Below, one piece after another: positions 54,452-63,644 of a stretch of DNA of 64,000 nucleotides. The DNA is from CAZJAT01 sp964544145 (GTDB lineage: Bacteria > Hydrothermota > 32-111). Below the pieces are notes generated by a model, which was not told the DNA's origin, did no database searches, and was given only the letters and a program-made list of their open reading frames with translations. The stretch is from positions 5,937-69,936 of the forward strand of contig CAZJAT010000009.1 of assembly GCA_964544145.1 (NCBI GenBank), in the 5' to 3' direction. The position numbers and the translations under genes are program-made. Positions within the stretch are counted from its first letter, which is position 1. Every line of letters begins with the position of its first letter.

Positions 54452-54720
54452 ATTATCTGGTAATCTCACCCATGCATAACAGCAATTATCTTGTACAGGT
54501 GATGAATGATAATCAATACTCTGCTCTTAAAAAAGCAAATGTGATTGATGAAAATGCTTCAGTGTATGAAACAGATAAAAGCACACCTGATCTGGCACAA
54601 ATGGGAATGATAGGAATGAAATCAGAAGCTGAAATCATTCAATTTATCAAGGACAATAATTCTGAGATAACACATATTGAAGGCCCCCCCTTTGACGACG
54701 GTTCAGGAGATACTGACTGA
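54448..54720 (+). CDS. small hypothetical protein between TPR and cyclase genes
   Basis: A 90-residue acidic protein of unknown function, with AAGGAGG before ATG and tight spacing to both neighbours, so it is probably real. It begins MNYLVISPMHNSNYLVQVM and ends with GPPFDDGSGDTD. A run of seven C at 54684-54690 stands out in AT-rich DNA. No domain recognised. Confidence 0.65.
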   Translation: MNYLVISPMHNSNYLVQVMNDNQYSALKKANVIDENASVYETDKSTPDLAQMGMIGMKSEAEIIQFIKDNNSEITHIEGPPFDDGSGDTD

Positions 54721-57230
54721 TAGAATCTTACCTGCCGCTTTCATTGCGGCTAAATAAAGCAAAAAAACAATACAAGGGCGAATGTGCAGTCGCCCTTGTC
54801 GATATTTCCGGATTCACGGCATTATCAGAAACATTGGCATATAAAGGCAAACAAGGTGCCGAAGAACTGACAATGATAATAAATGGCATATTTGCTGTCT
54901 TTATAGACATAGTAAGACAATGGGGCGGGGAGATTATACACTTCAGCGGTGATGCCATATCAATAATTGTATATAAAGATGATTTCCCGGATTATAAATC
55001 TCGTTCAATAATGATTGCCTATGAATTAAGCCGATATGTAAAGGAACATAATATAATATATACACAGGATGGAACATTCTCCATATCCGTACACTGCGGA
55101 TTATCTTCAGGTACAATCAACAGGGAAATAATTGATTATAATAAACAGGTAGAATTCATTTATTATGGTATTTTGATGAATAGGGCTGCAGTGCTCCTGG
55201 ATAAAGCACAAAAGGGAGAGATTGCATTGGATAAATCATTCAGTGAATGCGAATGTTCATTTACAATAAGAGATGATTATATCATACTAAACAGAATTGA
55301 ATACTCTCTGGAGCATACTGATGCAGAAAAACAGGCTATAAGAGATGATGTTAAATACAATAATTCGCCTATTGATAAAGACAGCATGCTTCTTAGCTCA
55401 CATAGAAATATTATAATTATCTTTATCAATATTCTTATTGAAGAAAATCAGATAAGCAGAATACTGCTTAATCAATATCTTTCAATTATTAACCGTTTCA
55501 ATGCATATCATGATAAGTTTGATTTTGCACATACAGGCATTAAATCCATGATTGTACTGGGTGCTCCAAAGGCAGCACATGATATGGAATTGAAGGCATT
55601 ATATTTAATCAAAAGCATAAAATCACTACTTAACAAAAATAATGTTAATCATAGAATCGGCGTGCATTCAGGTCATGCATTCTGCTGTATTATTGGGAAT
55701 GAATTGCGCAGTGAATATACTGTTATGGGTGATACAGTGAATACTGCTGCCCGGATTATGGCAATGACAGAAAACAATCATATGCTGATAAGCGGCAGCC
55801 TCTATGATATTGTAAGCAAGAATATATCCCTGCAGAGCAGTAAGAATATTACACTGCGAGGTAAGCAGCAGAGCAATGAATTATATGAGTTTGATGGTAG
55901 TATAATGCCCCGTATGGATGATTATTGGACAAAAGTGGCATTTATAGGAAGAAAAGAGGAATCCGATACTGCACTTAAACTCTTACAGCAGACTATAGAA
56001 GGTAAAGTAAATGGTTTGTGTATCTCCGGACAGTCCGGAAGCGGCAAAACAATGTTTATAAAACATATTATCGAAAAACTCGAAGCAAGGGCAGTACCTA
56101 TAATTATCAAATGCAGCGAATTCAACAGCAAGACATATTTATCATCATTGTGGGATATATTGACAGTCATATCTGCAAAAAAAATAAACAATGCAGATGA
56201 TATACCGGAATACATATTATCAACCATATCTCTAAAATCCCGAGAGATAATCAGTGAATATTTTATTGAGTCAGATGAAAAACATAGTGATGATAATATA
56301 TTGCTGTATAGTGCATTATCCGAGGTGCTGGATAAATATTTCAGCGAATATCCTCTTATAATAATTATTGATGATTATCAATGGATAGATGACGGAACAG
56401 CCGGATTTATTGAATATTACAGAAATGACATGTCTAGAAAAGCAAAATTGATTATTCTATCCACATCGGATGCATCGCATTATCACGGATTCAATCATAT
56501 AACATTAAAACCCTTTAGCGGCGGTGATATAGATGCACTCATTATTGGTAAATATCATTCAAATGAGATCGCCAGACAACTAACGGATATGCTGCTCAAC
56601 AATTCAGACGGTAATCCGCTCATAATCAATGATATATTGAGTATGCTTGAAGAAAATAGATGTATTGAAAAACATAATGAGCATTATAGAATACATCTGG
56701 ACAGAGTTAATGCATATATAACAAGCAATACTCAGTCATTCCTCAGCGCTTTTCTTGACACATTAGAGAATGACGCCCGTTATGTGATATCTGTATTATC
56801 CTTATTCGGTGACAGATTGAGTAAAGAAGAATATTCATTACTGACAGGCAGACCCTATATATCAAGTGAGCATTTGCCTCAAAGACATATCATATTTGAA
56901 GGGAATTATATGTCATTCAGGAATGATATTACACGCAGGGCAGTGTACAATACATTACCATATTCCTTTAAGGAAGATATGCATTACCGGATACTGCAAT
57001 TAATTGAAAAGAGCATTCTAAAGAGAAATCGGGAATTTGTTATCAATCATCTCATTATGTCAAAACAGTATGAAAAGGCATTACCATTATGTATTGAATC
57101 GGCTGAAGAAAATAAGGATATATGCGCATATAAAACGGCCCTATTCTATTATGACATGGGCCTTGAATGCCTCTCACATATGGATGATCCCAAGGATGAT
57201 ATTCTAAAATTATTCAGAAAGGATATATAG
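54717..57230 (+). CDS. soluble-adenylyl-cyclase-like protein: two cyclase domains plus ATPase
   Basis: An 837-residue protein with the sAC order. Cyclase domain 1 (about 25-200) has the metal site ALVDISGFTALSE and GGEIIHFSGDAISII. Domain 2 (about 240-400) keeps YTVMGDTVNTAARI but has lost the first acidic site, so the pair likely forms one composite site. An AAA/STAND-type ATPase follows: GQSGSGKT near 437 and IIIIDDYQWID near 555. The usual long TPR tail stops after about one repeat. CTG 54717 is proposed as start: AGGAG lies 7 nt upstream and the added residues IESYLPLSLRLN fit the family. TTG 54744 is the alternative but has no binding site. Confidence 0.85.
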   Translation: MIESYLPLSLRLNKAKKQYKGECAVALVDISGFTALSETLAYKGKQGAEELTMIINGIFAVFIDIVRQWGGEIIHFSGDAISIIVYKDDFPDYKSRSIMIAYELSRYVKEHNIIYTQDGTFSISVHCGLSSGTINREIIDYNKQVEFIYYGILMNRAAVLLDKAQKGEIALDKSFSECECSFTIRDDYIILNRIEYSLEHTDAEKQAIRDDVKYNNSPIDKDSMLLSSHRNIIIIFINILIEENQISRILLNQYLSIINRFNAYHDKFDFAHTGIKSMIVLGAPKAAHDMELKALYLIKSIKSLLNKNNVNHRIGVHSGHAFCCIIGNELRSEYTVMGDTVNTAARIMAMTENNHMLISGSLYDIVSKNISLQSSKNITLRGKQQSNELYEFDGSIMPRMDDYWTKVAFIGRKEESDTALKLLQQTIEGKVNGLCISGQSGSGKTMFIKHIIEKLEARAVPIIIKCSEFNSKTYLSSLWDILTVISAKKINNADDIPEYILSTISLKSREIISEYFIESDEKHSDDNILLYSALSEVLDKYFSEYPLIIIIDDYQWIDDGTAGFIEYYRNDMSRKAKLIILSTSDASHYHGFNHITLKPFSGGDIDALIIGKYHSNEIARQLTDMLLNNSDGNPLIINDILSMLEENRCIEKHNEHYRIHLDRVNAYITSNTQSFLSAFLDTLENDARYVISVLSLFGDRLSKEEYSLLTGRPYISSEHLPQRHIIFEGNYMSFRNDITRRAVYNTLPYSFKEDMHYRILQLIEKSILKRNREFVINHLIMSKQYEKALPLCIESAEENKDICAYKTALFYYDMGLECLSHMDDPKDDILKLFRKDI

Positions 57231-57577
57231 AATTATTTATAATAATCTATATCCTATATATAATGGATGCCATTTACCAATTATGCCTTGACAAATAATT
57301 ACAAAATTATAAAATTATCATAATAAGCGAAAAATTGAAGGGAAAATGAAAAGCGAATCAGTTTTTATATTCTCAAATCATGATCTCACCCCAGAGGAAA
57401 TTAAAATAGTGGAGGGGGAGAGTTGACGTACAAAGGAAAAAGTACAAAGTCGGTCATATTTCTTCATGCTAGACAGAGATCCGCCTCAGGAGGATACAAA
57501 GGGGAGAAATAAAACTGAAGTACAACGAATAAGGGAATAAGAAAGAAATATGAGATTTATAAGAAAATCAAATCCTC
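57231..57577. other. non-coding or decayed stretch before the DUF3800 locus
   Basis: No credible long gene. An AT-rich hairpin overlaps the cyclase stop codon (57227-57250, one bulge) and may end that transcript. A 26-codon frame from ATG 57346 to 57426, with AAGGG upstream, encodes VFIFSNHDLTPEEIKIVEGE; another frame stays open after it for about 30 codons, which looks like gene decay. GTACAAAG is present twice near 57428-57450. Confidence 0.4.
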
Positions 57578-57605
57578 TTGACAATATGAGTAAAAGTAAT
57601 ATTAT
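57578..57605 (+). promoter_or_regulatory. sigma-70 promoter for small RNA / DUF3800 leader
   Basis: TTGACA (57578-57583), 16-nt spacer, TATTAT (57600-57605). The expected start (about 57612) coincides with the first base of the folded element at 57613. Confidence 0.75.
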
Positions 57606-57611
57606 TATCAT

Positions 57612-57673
57612 AGTCGGCCGAGACAGTTGTAACACGACTGGTGAAAACTCTGTTTTCCTCGGTTGACTTTTTT
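57612..57673 (+). ncRNA. structured RNA upstream of DUF3800 gene
   Basis: A 10-bp outer stem is formed by 57613-57622 (GTCGGCCGAG) and 57658-57667 (CTCGGTTGAC), with two G-U pairs. Inside is a 6-bp hairpin AGTTGT/ACGACT with an AAC loop (57625-57639). T6 follows the outer stem at 57668-57673. With the promoter placed exactly upstream this looks like a ~60-nt RNA with its own terminator, or an attenuating leader. Published DUF3800-associated RNA motifs occur in this setting; whether this is one of them is untested. Confidence 0.6.
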
Positions 57674-57686
57674 ATTTGGAGGGGGT

Positions 57687-58436
57687 ATGCATCTAATTTA
57701 TGTTGACGAATCTGGTGACGATGGCTTATCATCTGGGGCATCTGATTATTTTGTTAGATGTGGTTTAATACTTCATGATAGAAAATGGAGACGAATCAAT
57801 AACAATGTAGTTAACTATAGGAAATCGAAAAAAATACCAATTGATGTTGAAATCCATGCGACAGATATAAAAAGAGGGAAATCTAAAAAAAGATCAGGCG
57901 GAAAGAGAAAACTAATCTGTAATTGGTGGGGTAAGCATTTTAAAAAAGTAAATGAAAGAATTAATGAATTAGAACGGATTTGTAATTTAATTAATAATTC
58001 AGACATTACCTTAATATTTGTAGCAATTGATAAGGCAAAAATAGATAGAAATAAAATCGAGAAAAATACTATTAAGAATCGCTCTTGGGAATATTTGATT
58101 GAACGAATAAATTTATTTCTAATTTCTCAAGAAGATAAGTGCGGAATGATAATCTCTGATGCTATTGAATCTAATATTGAGAGTGAACATAGAAATTTTG
58201 TTAAAGCCCTAAAAAGGAAGTCCAAGCATATTAATCCTGAACAGTTTATTGAGACAATATTATTTGAGCCATCAGAATCATCTAATTTGCTCCAATTGGC
58301 TGATGTAGCATCTTATTCATTTTTCAGACATATTAATTATAACGATTCGACCTACTTTAATCATTTGAAATATAGAGTTTTTGAGTTTGATGATCCAAGA
58401 GAGAGAAATTCGGGAATAAAGATATGGCCAGAATAA
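57687..58436 (+). CDS. DUF3800 protein
   Basis: A 249-residue DUF3800 protein, a family with RNase-H-like features found in mobile and defence-type settings; function unproven. ATG 57687 follows a strong GGAGGGGG. Motifs: LIYVDESGDDG at the N-terminus, VEIHATDIKRGK near 50, MIISDAIES near 150, and LLQLADVASYSFFRH near 199. The conserved Asp residues suggest a metal-dependent nuclease fold, an inference. Isolated gene in a 1.5-kb low-coding region; probably acquired. Confidence 0.88.
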   Translation: MHLIYVDESGDDGLSSGASDYFVRCGLILHDRKWRRINNNVVNYRKSKKIPIDVEIHATDIKRGKSKKRSGGKRKLICNWWGKHFKKVNERINELERICNLINNSDITLIFVAIDKAKIDRNKIEKNTIKNRSWEYLIERINLFLISQEDKCGMIISDAIESNIESEHRNFVKALKRKSKHINPEQFIETILFEPSESSNLLQLADVASYSFFRHINYNDSTYFNHLKYRVFEFDDPRERNSGIKIWPE

Positions 58437-58748
58437 AAATAATAATCGAATATAGTCAGTATTGATCAGAGTCCCCAAACCGGGGCACAAAAATACAAAA
58501 AAATCAATCAGTTTCAAGACGCATATTTTTAAGTTGCAGGGAAGTCATGGATCCCGCATCAGGTGCGGTGTAACCCTCACGAGGCGGAAGTAAAAAACAT
58601 GTGTCCAATATATGATGCATCCGAGACATGTCAAGAAAGTTGTGTAAAAAATGAATCAAGAATCATAAGGCAGTTCTCCATACAGGTTCACAGAGAGTTG
58701 CCTGAGATAGTGTAAGTGCATTTTATTTATTCTTATCCGTTTTTCCTA
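58437..58748. other. non-coding stretch with several hairpins
   Basis: No gene seen. CCCC/GGGG hairpin at 58473-58485 after the DUF3800 stop, a CCGCA/TGCGG hairpin near 58554-58568, and a 10-bp stem at 58669-58678 with 58693-58702 (two G-U pairs, 14-nt loop), followed further down by a T-rich run. Part may be an RNA gene. Confidence 0.4.
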
Positions 58749-58776
58749 TTTACTTTTAGCGGCTTTTGATTATGAT
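58749..58776 (+). promoter_or_regulatory. sigma-70-like promoter, leaderless arrangement
   Basis: TTTACT (58749-58754), 16-nt spacer, TATGAT (58771-58776), then 8 nt to ATG 58785. No Shine-Dalgarno. Confidence 0.6.
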
Positions 58777-58784
58777 ACATTATT

Positions 58785-60575
58785 ATGACAATTATAAGAA
58801 ATTTCTCTATTATAGCGCATATAGACCATGGCAAATCAACACTGTCTGACCGTCTAATGGAAGAAACGGGATTCAAGAAAGTGGGTGAATTATCCGAGCA
58901 ATCATTGGACAGTATGCAGGTGGAACGTGATCACGGCATCACTGTTAAAGCACATCATGTGCGAATAGGGTTCAAATGGAAAGGTGAAGATGTCATCTTT
59001 AATTTGATTGATACCCCTGGTCATGTCGATTTTTCATATGAAGTTTCCCGTTCCATGGGTGCCTGTGAGGGAGCTATTCTGCTTATAGATGCTACACAGG
59101 GCGTTGAAGCACAAACCATTAGTCATCTGCATGAGGCACAGAAACATAATTTACCAATTATACCTGTACTGAATAAGATTGATTTACCTGCTGCTGATAT
59201 AGAATTGAGCGGAACAGAAATTGTGGAATTACTCAATTGTTCTGAGAATGATATCTTACTTGTATCATCAAAGGATGGTACAGGTGTTTCCGAATTAATA
59301 GATGAGATTATCAGCAAATTTCCATCCCCGAAAATGGATAATGAAAAGCCGCTCAAAGCAATGATTTTTGATTCACATTATAATTCATACAGGGGTGCTA
59401 TACCATTTATTCGGGTATTTGACGGAATGGTTAGAAAAGGCGATAGGGTAGTATTCCATCACACAGGGGATGTCCATGAAATATCCGAAGTCGGTGTTTT
59501 TGTGCCTGAAATGAAACCTACTGAATTCCTTTCTGCAGGTGATGTGGGTTATATTGTTTGTTCTATAAAAAATTTAGATGAGATAAATGTTGGGGATACT
59601 GTTTATATAAAGGGAATGACTGTTGAACCATTTGAAGGCTATAGGGAAGTTAAACCAATGGTATTTTCAGGTTTTTATCCATCATATAGTGAAGATTATG
59701 AAAAATTAAAGGATTCACTGGGGAAATTAAAACTAAATGATGCTTCTTTCTCATTCATACCGGAGAATTCACAGGCATTGGGTTTCGGGTTCAGATGCGG
59801 CTTTCTTGGACTTTTACATATGAGAATTGTGCAGGAGCGTTTAGAAAATGAATTTGATGTATCTATTGTTGCCACAATGCCCAATGTTGTTTATAGGGTT
59901 ACTGATGCTTCAGGCAAGGAAAGGTATATTGATAATCCTGCTCTTATGCCAGATATATCACATGATATCACAGTTGAAGAACCATTTTTAAAATTGGAGA
60001 TATTTACCCCTCCTGAATATATAGGTTCAATGATGAAACTCTCACAGGAGAGAAGAGGTGAGCAGATTCAAGTAATGTATATTGCCAATAAGAGGGTATT
60101 AATGGAGTATGAGATACCTATGTCAGAGGTAATATTTGATTTCTTTGACAAATTGAAGACATTATCAAAGGGATATGCATCAATGGATTATCAGATGATT
60201 GAATATAGGAAAGGGGACCTTGTGCGTCTGGATGTACTTGTCAATGATATGCGTGTTGATTCATTGTCTGCAATTGTTCATAGGGATAATGCATTCTTCT
60301 ATGGTAATAAATTAGCAAGGAAATTGAAAGATACCATTCACAGACAATTATTTGAGATCAAGATTCAGGCAGCTGTGGGAAGTAAGGTAATTGCCAAAAC
60401 CGTTGTAAAAGCCTTGAGGAAAAATGTTCTGGCAAAATGCTATGGCGGAGATATAACCAGAAAAAGAAAATTATTAGAAAAACAGAAAGCAGGAAAAAAG
60501 CGGATGAAAAGTGTTGGTAAAGTGGAAATACCTCAGGAAGCTTTTCTCGCTGCCTTGAGTATTGATGATGACTGA
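58785..60575 (+). CDS. lepA: elongation factor 4 (LepA)
   Basis: Translational GTPase, 596 residues. G motifs AHIDHGKST near 10, DTPGHVDF near 77 and NKIDLP near 131. The LepA-specific C-terminal domain is present: DGMVRKGDRV near 208, FRCGFLGLLHMRIVQERLE near 344, and the end with CYGGDITRKRKLLEKQKAGKKR near 549. It overlaps lepB, as in many bacteria. Confidence 0.97.
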   Translation: MTIIRNFSIIAHIDHGKSTLSDRLMEETGFKKVGELSEQSLDSMQVERDHGITVKAHHVRIGFKWKGEDVIFNLIDTPGHVDFSYEVSRSMGACEGAILLIDATQGVEAQTISHLHEAQKHNLPIIPVLNKIDLPAADIELSGTEIVELLNCSENDILLVSSKDGTGVSELIDEIISKFPSPKMDNEKPLKAMIFDSHYNSYRGAIPFIRVFDGMVRKGDRVVFHHTGDVHEISEVGVFVPEMKPTEFLSAGDVGYIVCSIKNLDEINVGDTVYIKGMTVEPFEGYREVKPMVFSGFYPSYSEDYEKLKDSLGKLKLNDASFSFIPENSQALGFGFRCGFLGLLHMRIVQERLENEFDVSIVATMPNVVYRVTDASGKERYIDNPALMPDISHDITVEEPFLKLEIFTPPEYIGSMMKLSQERRGEQIQVMYIANKRVLMEYEIPMSEVIFDFFDKLKTLSKGYASMDYQMIEYRKGDLVRLDVLVNDMRVDSLSAIVHRDNAFFYGNKLARKLKDTIHRQLFEIKIQAAVGSKVIAKTVVKALRKNVLAKCYGGDITRKRKLLEKQKAGKKRMKSVGKVEIPQEAFLAALSIDDD

Positions 60576-61041
60576 TAAAAAAAGATATATGCTCGCATTG
60601 ATTCTCTCAATATCTGTTCTGATACTATTACTTATTAATTCCATAATAACACCATATACAGTCAAGGGTATCTCAATGGAGGGAACATTAATGAAAGGTG
60701 ATGTTCTGCTTGCTCTTAAAGTAAACAATATTCCATTTATCAATAATAATTATCAAACATGGAAAAACAGGATTCTTATTCTACATACAGAGAACAGCAG
60801 AATTATCAAACGCTGTGTAGGGATTCCTGGGGATACATTGATATTTAATACAGATCATATTAATGATTCAATATTTGTTAAGCATAATGAGATATTTGTA
60901 TTGGGAGATAATTGGAACAATTCGGCTGATTCTCGTGAATATGGGTGTTATGATGTATCAATGGTTGAAGCAATGCCGGTATTTATTTACTTTTCATATA
61001 ATAATGGCTTCAGAACAGGACGTATAGGTATAGTACAATGA
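60565..61041 (+). CDS. lepB: signal peptidase I
   Basis: Membrane protease that removes signal peptides. One N-terminal helix (about 8-28), catalytic Ser in GISMEGTLMKGD near 35, catalytic Lys in RIIKRCVGIPGD near 76, and GDNWNNSADSREYG near 115. The 158-residue form is compact but complete. ATG 60565 or 60568 may be used; an in-frame TTG lies at 60562. It overlaps lepA by 11 bases and the next gene by 4. Confidence 0.95.
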   Translation: MMTDKKRYMLALILSISVLILLLINSIITPYTVKGISMEGTLMKGDVLLALKVNNIPFINNNYQTWKNRILILHTENSRIIKRCVGIPGDTLIFNTDHINDSIFVKHNEIFVLGDNWNNSADSREYGCYDVSMVEAMPVFIYFSYNNGFRTGRIGIVQ

Positions 61042-61562
61042 AATTGTTTATAAATGCAGGCGAAACACCGTTAAATAGACGAATAAATCAATTTATCAAA
61101 CATGGCAAGAGCGGTTATATTAAACAGAACAATACCAGATATATTATATTTGATTGCGGCAAGATAAGTGATTGTCTATTTGATGATAAATCAGCCGAAT
61201 CAGATGTGATAGAGTGTTTCAGCACACTTGAGCAAGGCAAGATTGAGCTTTCTGTTGAAACGCCTGATAGTAAAGAAACAAATACCAAAATTCCCTATCT
61301 AATTGATTACATTATATTGGATAAACACAGACAATATATCTCTGGCAATGCAGACCTTGAGAAGATGCTTATACGTATAATAAACACATTGGATGAGGAT
61401 ATCTTGAGTTCATTGAACTGGGATTTTGATACATTCTTTATATCAGGTAAACTGCGTAAAATCGGTATATTTATGGAGCAGCATAATATCATGCTCTGCA
61501 TATTTGATAAGAAAGCCACATTATCCATAATCAAACGAAAGATTAAGTATCTTCTGCAATGA
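61038..61562 (+). CDS. hypothetical protein between lepB and hemW
   Basis: A 174-residue protein of unknown function, held by 4-base overlaps on both sides, so it is almost surely translated. No signal peptide or membrane helix. Visible: KLFINAGETPLNRRINQFIKHG at the start, DYIILDKHRQYISGNADLEKM in the middle, and a Lys-rich end. No family recognised. Confidence 0.75.
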   Translation: MKLFINAGETPLNRRINQFIKHGKSGYIKQNNTRYIIFDCGKISDCLFDDKSAESDVIECFSTLEQGKIELSVETPDSKETNTKIPYLIDYIILDKHRQYISGNADLEKMLIRIINTLDEDILSSLNWDFDTFFISGKLRKIGIFMEQHNIMLCIFDKKATLSIIKRKIKYLLQ

Positions 61563-62629
61563 ACGGTATTTATATACATATACCATTCTGCAAATCTAAA
61601 TGCAATTACTGTAATTTTGTCTCAGACACATATAATCATATAGATGAGTATTTCAAACAGTTGAATAATGAGATTAACAGCAGACCCATGTATTTTAATG
61701 ATATACATACTATATATATTGGAGGCGGGACTCCCAGCTCAGTGCCCACTCATCATTTAAGGGATATTATGCATTCATTGAACAGTATTTATAATATGTC
61801 AACACTTGAGGAATTCACTGTAGAAATGAACCCTGATACAGTAAATGAAGAAAATCTGAAGGCTTACATAGATATGGGGGTCAATAGGATATCTATTGGC
61901 ATTCAATCATTTGATGATAAAATACTGGATTATTTAGGCAGGATACATAGTGTTGAAACAGCCATTAATGCCGTTTTGATGGCAGATAAATATTGCAATA
62001 ATATCAGTATTGATATTATTTATTGCATTCCATCACATAGACAAACATTTGATTTGATATCCAAATTGCCCATTAAACATGTTTCAGCATATATTCTGCA
62101 GATTGAAGAGGGAAGCGTGTTCGGCAGCATGGGCATTGAAGATACATATCTTGATCATGAAGAATACATGGATATGCTTTCAATATTAAATGATAATAAA
62201 CTAAACAGATATGAAGTGAGCAATTTCTCACTAAATGATTATCAATCAAAGCATAATTCCATATATTGGAATAGAAGCGATAAATACATCGGTTACGGCG
62301 TTTCAGCTGCTTCCTTTGATGGTAAAACCAGATATAATAATAATGATGATTATTCCACATATCTTACGAATCCATTATTAAGCTCTGCCGAATCACTGAC
62401 AGGGGAACAGGATATATTGGAAGAATTCATGCTTGGACTTAGGACATTAAATGGTCTTAATACTGATATTTACAATATTACGGATAAAGAATTACTTAAT
62501 GATTTAAATAATAGGGGACTCATAGAATTATTACCTGACAGGATAATTGTCAGTGATGAGGGTTTTTTGTTACTTAATGGAATTATCAGTATACTCTATG
62601 AATCATATATGAAACAGATCAGAGCATGA
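61559..62629 (+). CDS. hemW: HemW-type radical SAM protein
   Basis: HemN/HemW family, 356 residues. Cluster motif PFCKSKCNYCNF near 9-20 with Cys11, 15 and 18; GGGTPSSVP near 56; EMNPDTVNEE near 90; GVNRISIGIQSFDDKIL near 108. The C-terminal HemN domain is short. Such proteins bind heme and act as chaperones rather than coproporphyrinogen oxidases; no other heme gene is in the window. The 3' end overlaps the convergent gene by 27 bases. Confidence 0.93.
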   Translation: MNGIYIHIPFCKSKCNYCNFVSDTYNHIDEYFKQLNNEINSRPMYFNDIHTIYIGGGTPSSVPTHHLRDIMHSLNSIYNMSTLEEFTVEMNPDTVNEENLKAYIDMGVNRISIGIQSFDDKILDYLGRIHSVETAINAVLMADKYCNNISIDIIYCIPSHRQTFDLISKLPIKHVSAYILQIEEGSVFGSMGIEDTYLDHEEYMDMLSILNDNKLNRYEVSNFSLNDYQSKHNSIYWNRSDKYIGYGVSAASFDGKTRYNNNDDYSTYLTNPLLSSAESLTGEQDILEEFMLGLRTLNGLNTDIYNITDKELLNDLNNRGLIELLPDRIIVSDEGFLLLNGIISILYESYMKQIRA

Positions 62630-63370
62630 ATCATACGGAGCAATGGAGAATATGGTATCCGGGAATTCAATCTCCAATTGACTGATGGATTGGGATTGGA
62701 CAATCTGAGGTGAATTGGAATTCTTTGATAAGTGAACAAATAATACCTGTTTCAAGCGTTTAGTATGCACCTGAGTTAGGGCATCATATGCCTGAATATT
62801 GGAGAGATGGCCTCTCTTGGATGCTATTCTTGTCTGTAGAATCTTAGGATAACCCGAGAGACGCAGATGCTGCTCAGAATAATTACTCTCTATTGCTATG
62901 AAATCCATATCTTTCATCTGTTCCATCATATTAATACTCAGATGTCCTGTATCAGTTATAAGGGATAATCGACTATCATTATGTTCCAGAATAAATGCAT
63001 TTGTTGGAATATCATGATGTGCCTGTATTGGCTTTACAAGGAAATCGGCAATATAGAATGAATCATCATTATTGAATGTTATTATATCTGCTTTATATGT
63101 GCTTAATCTGCGAGCATTTACCTCATTACATACAATAAATGCCTCTGTATTGTTAAGTAATGCCTGCAGGCCCTTTATATGATCTGAATGAACATGTGAA
63201 ATGAGCACATAATGCACATTATTAAGTGTCAGTCCATGAGCAGCAAGACCTGATTTTATCAGGTGCAGGGGAATCCCTGCATCAATAATCACTATATCAT
63301 TGGGATTTTCATAAACAGCATAGGCATTTCCACTTGATGATGATGCAAATGAAAAGAATTTCATATACAT
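62603..63370 (-). CDS. MBL-fold metallo-hydrolase, YycJ/WalJ type
   Basis: A 255-residue metallo-beta-lactamase-fold protein. FASSSSGNAYAVYE opens the fold as in YycJ; metal ligands are in ISHVHSDHIKG near 57, LITDTGHLS near 136 and FVHLSKNSNSP near 222. An ATG at 63364 is an equally good start (MKFFSF). Family members are exonuclease-like or of unclear role. A weak TTTACA/TATATG pair lies upstream. Confidence 0.9.
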   Translation of the reverse strand: MYMKFFSFASSSSGNAYAVYENPNDIVIIDAGIPLHLIKSGLAAHGLTLNNVHYVLISHVHSDHIKGLQALLNNTEAFIVCNEVNARRLSTYKADIITFNNDDSFYIADFLVKPIQAHHDIPTNAFILEHNDSRLSLITDTGHLSINMMEQMKDMDFIAIESNYSEQHLRLSGYPKILQTRIASKRGHLSNIQAYDALTQVHTKRLKQVLFVHLSKNSNSPQIVQSQSISQLEIEFPDTIFSIAPYDSCSDLFHI

Positions 63371-63644
63371 AAGTCCCGTATTAATAGGCGCTTACTCTTC
63401 GCACATATAGAGGACATAATATTATGTAAACTTGGGCTTAACAATGTATCGATTATGCGTGTTATATCATGTATATATCTTAATGTGTGTCTAACTGTAT
63501 TGTATTTAATATATGTTATGTTATCTAAGTGTTTTATTTTGCTTACTTTGCCTGATTTTATGCAAAAATATAATATAGATATTGTATATTGATTCTCTGT
63601 ATTCAACCTGCTGGTGGCTATATCATGTAACTGTTGTATCATGC

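Noticed and set aside
54684..54690. C7 tract as a frameshift that joins the small gene to the cyclase
   Set aside because: The cyclase frame has a stop at 54714 before the fusion could be made, so slippage would not join them.
58473..58485. Terminator after the DUF3800 gene
   Set aside because: The stem is only 4 bp and no T-run follows on the plus strand.
63361..63642. 93-codon minus-strand frame behind the YycJ-type gene
   Set aside because: It lies in T-rich weak repeat copies, has no recognisable domain and overlaps the hydrolase start; coding is not supported.
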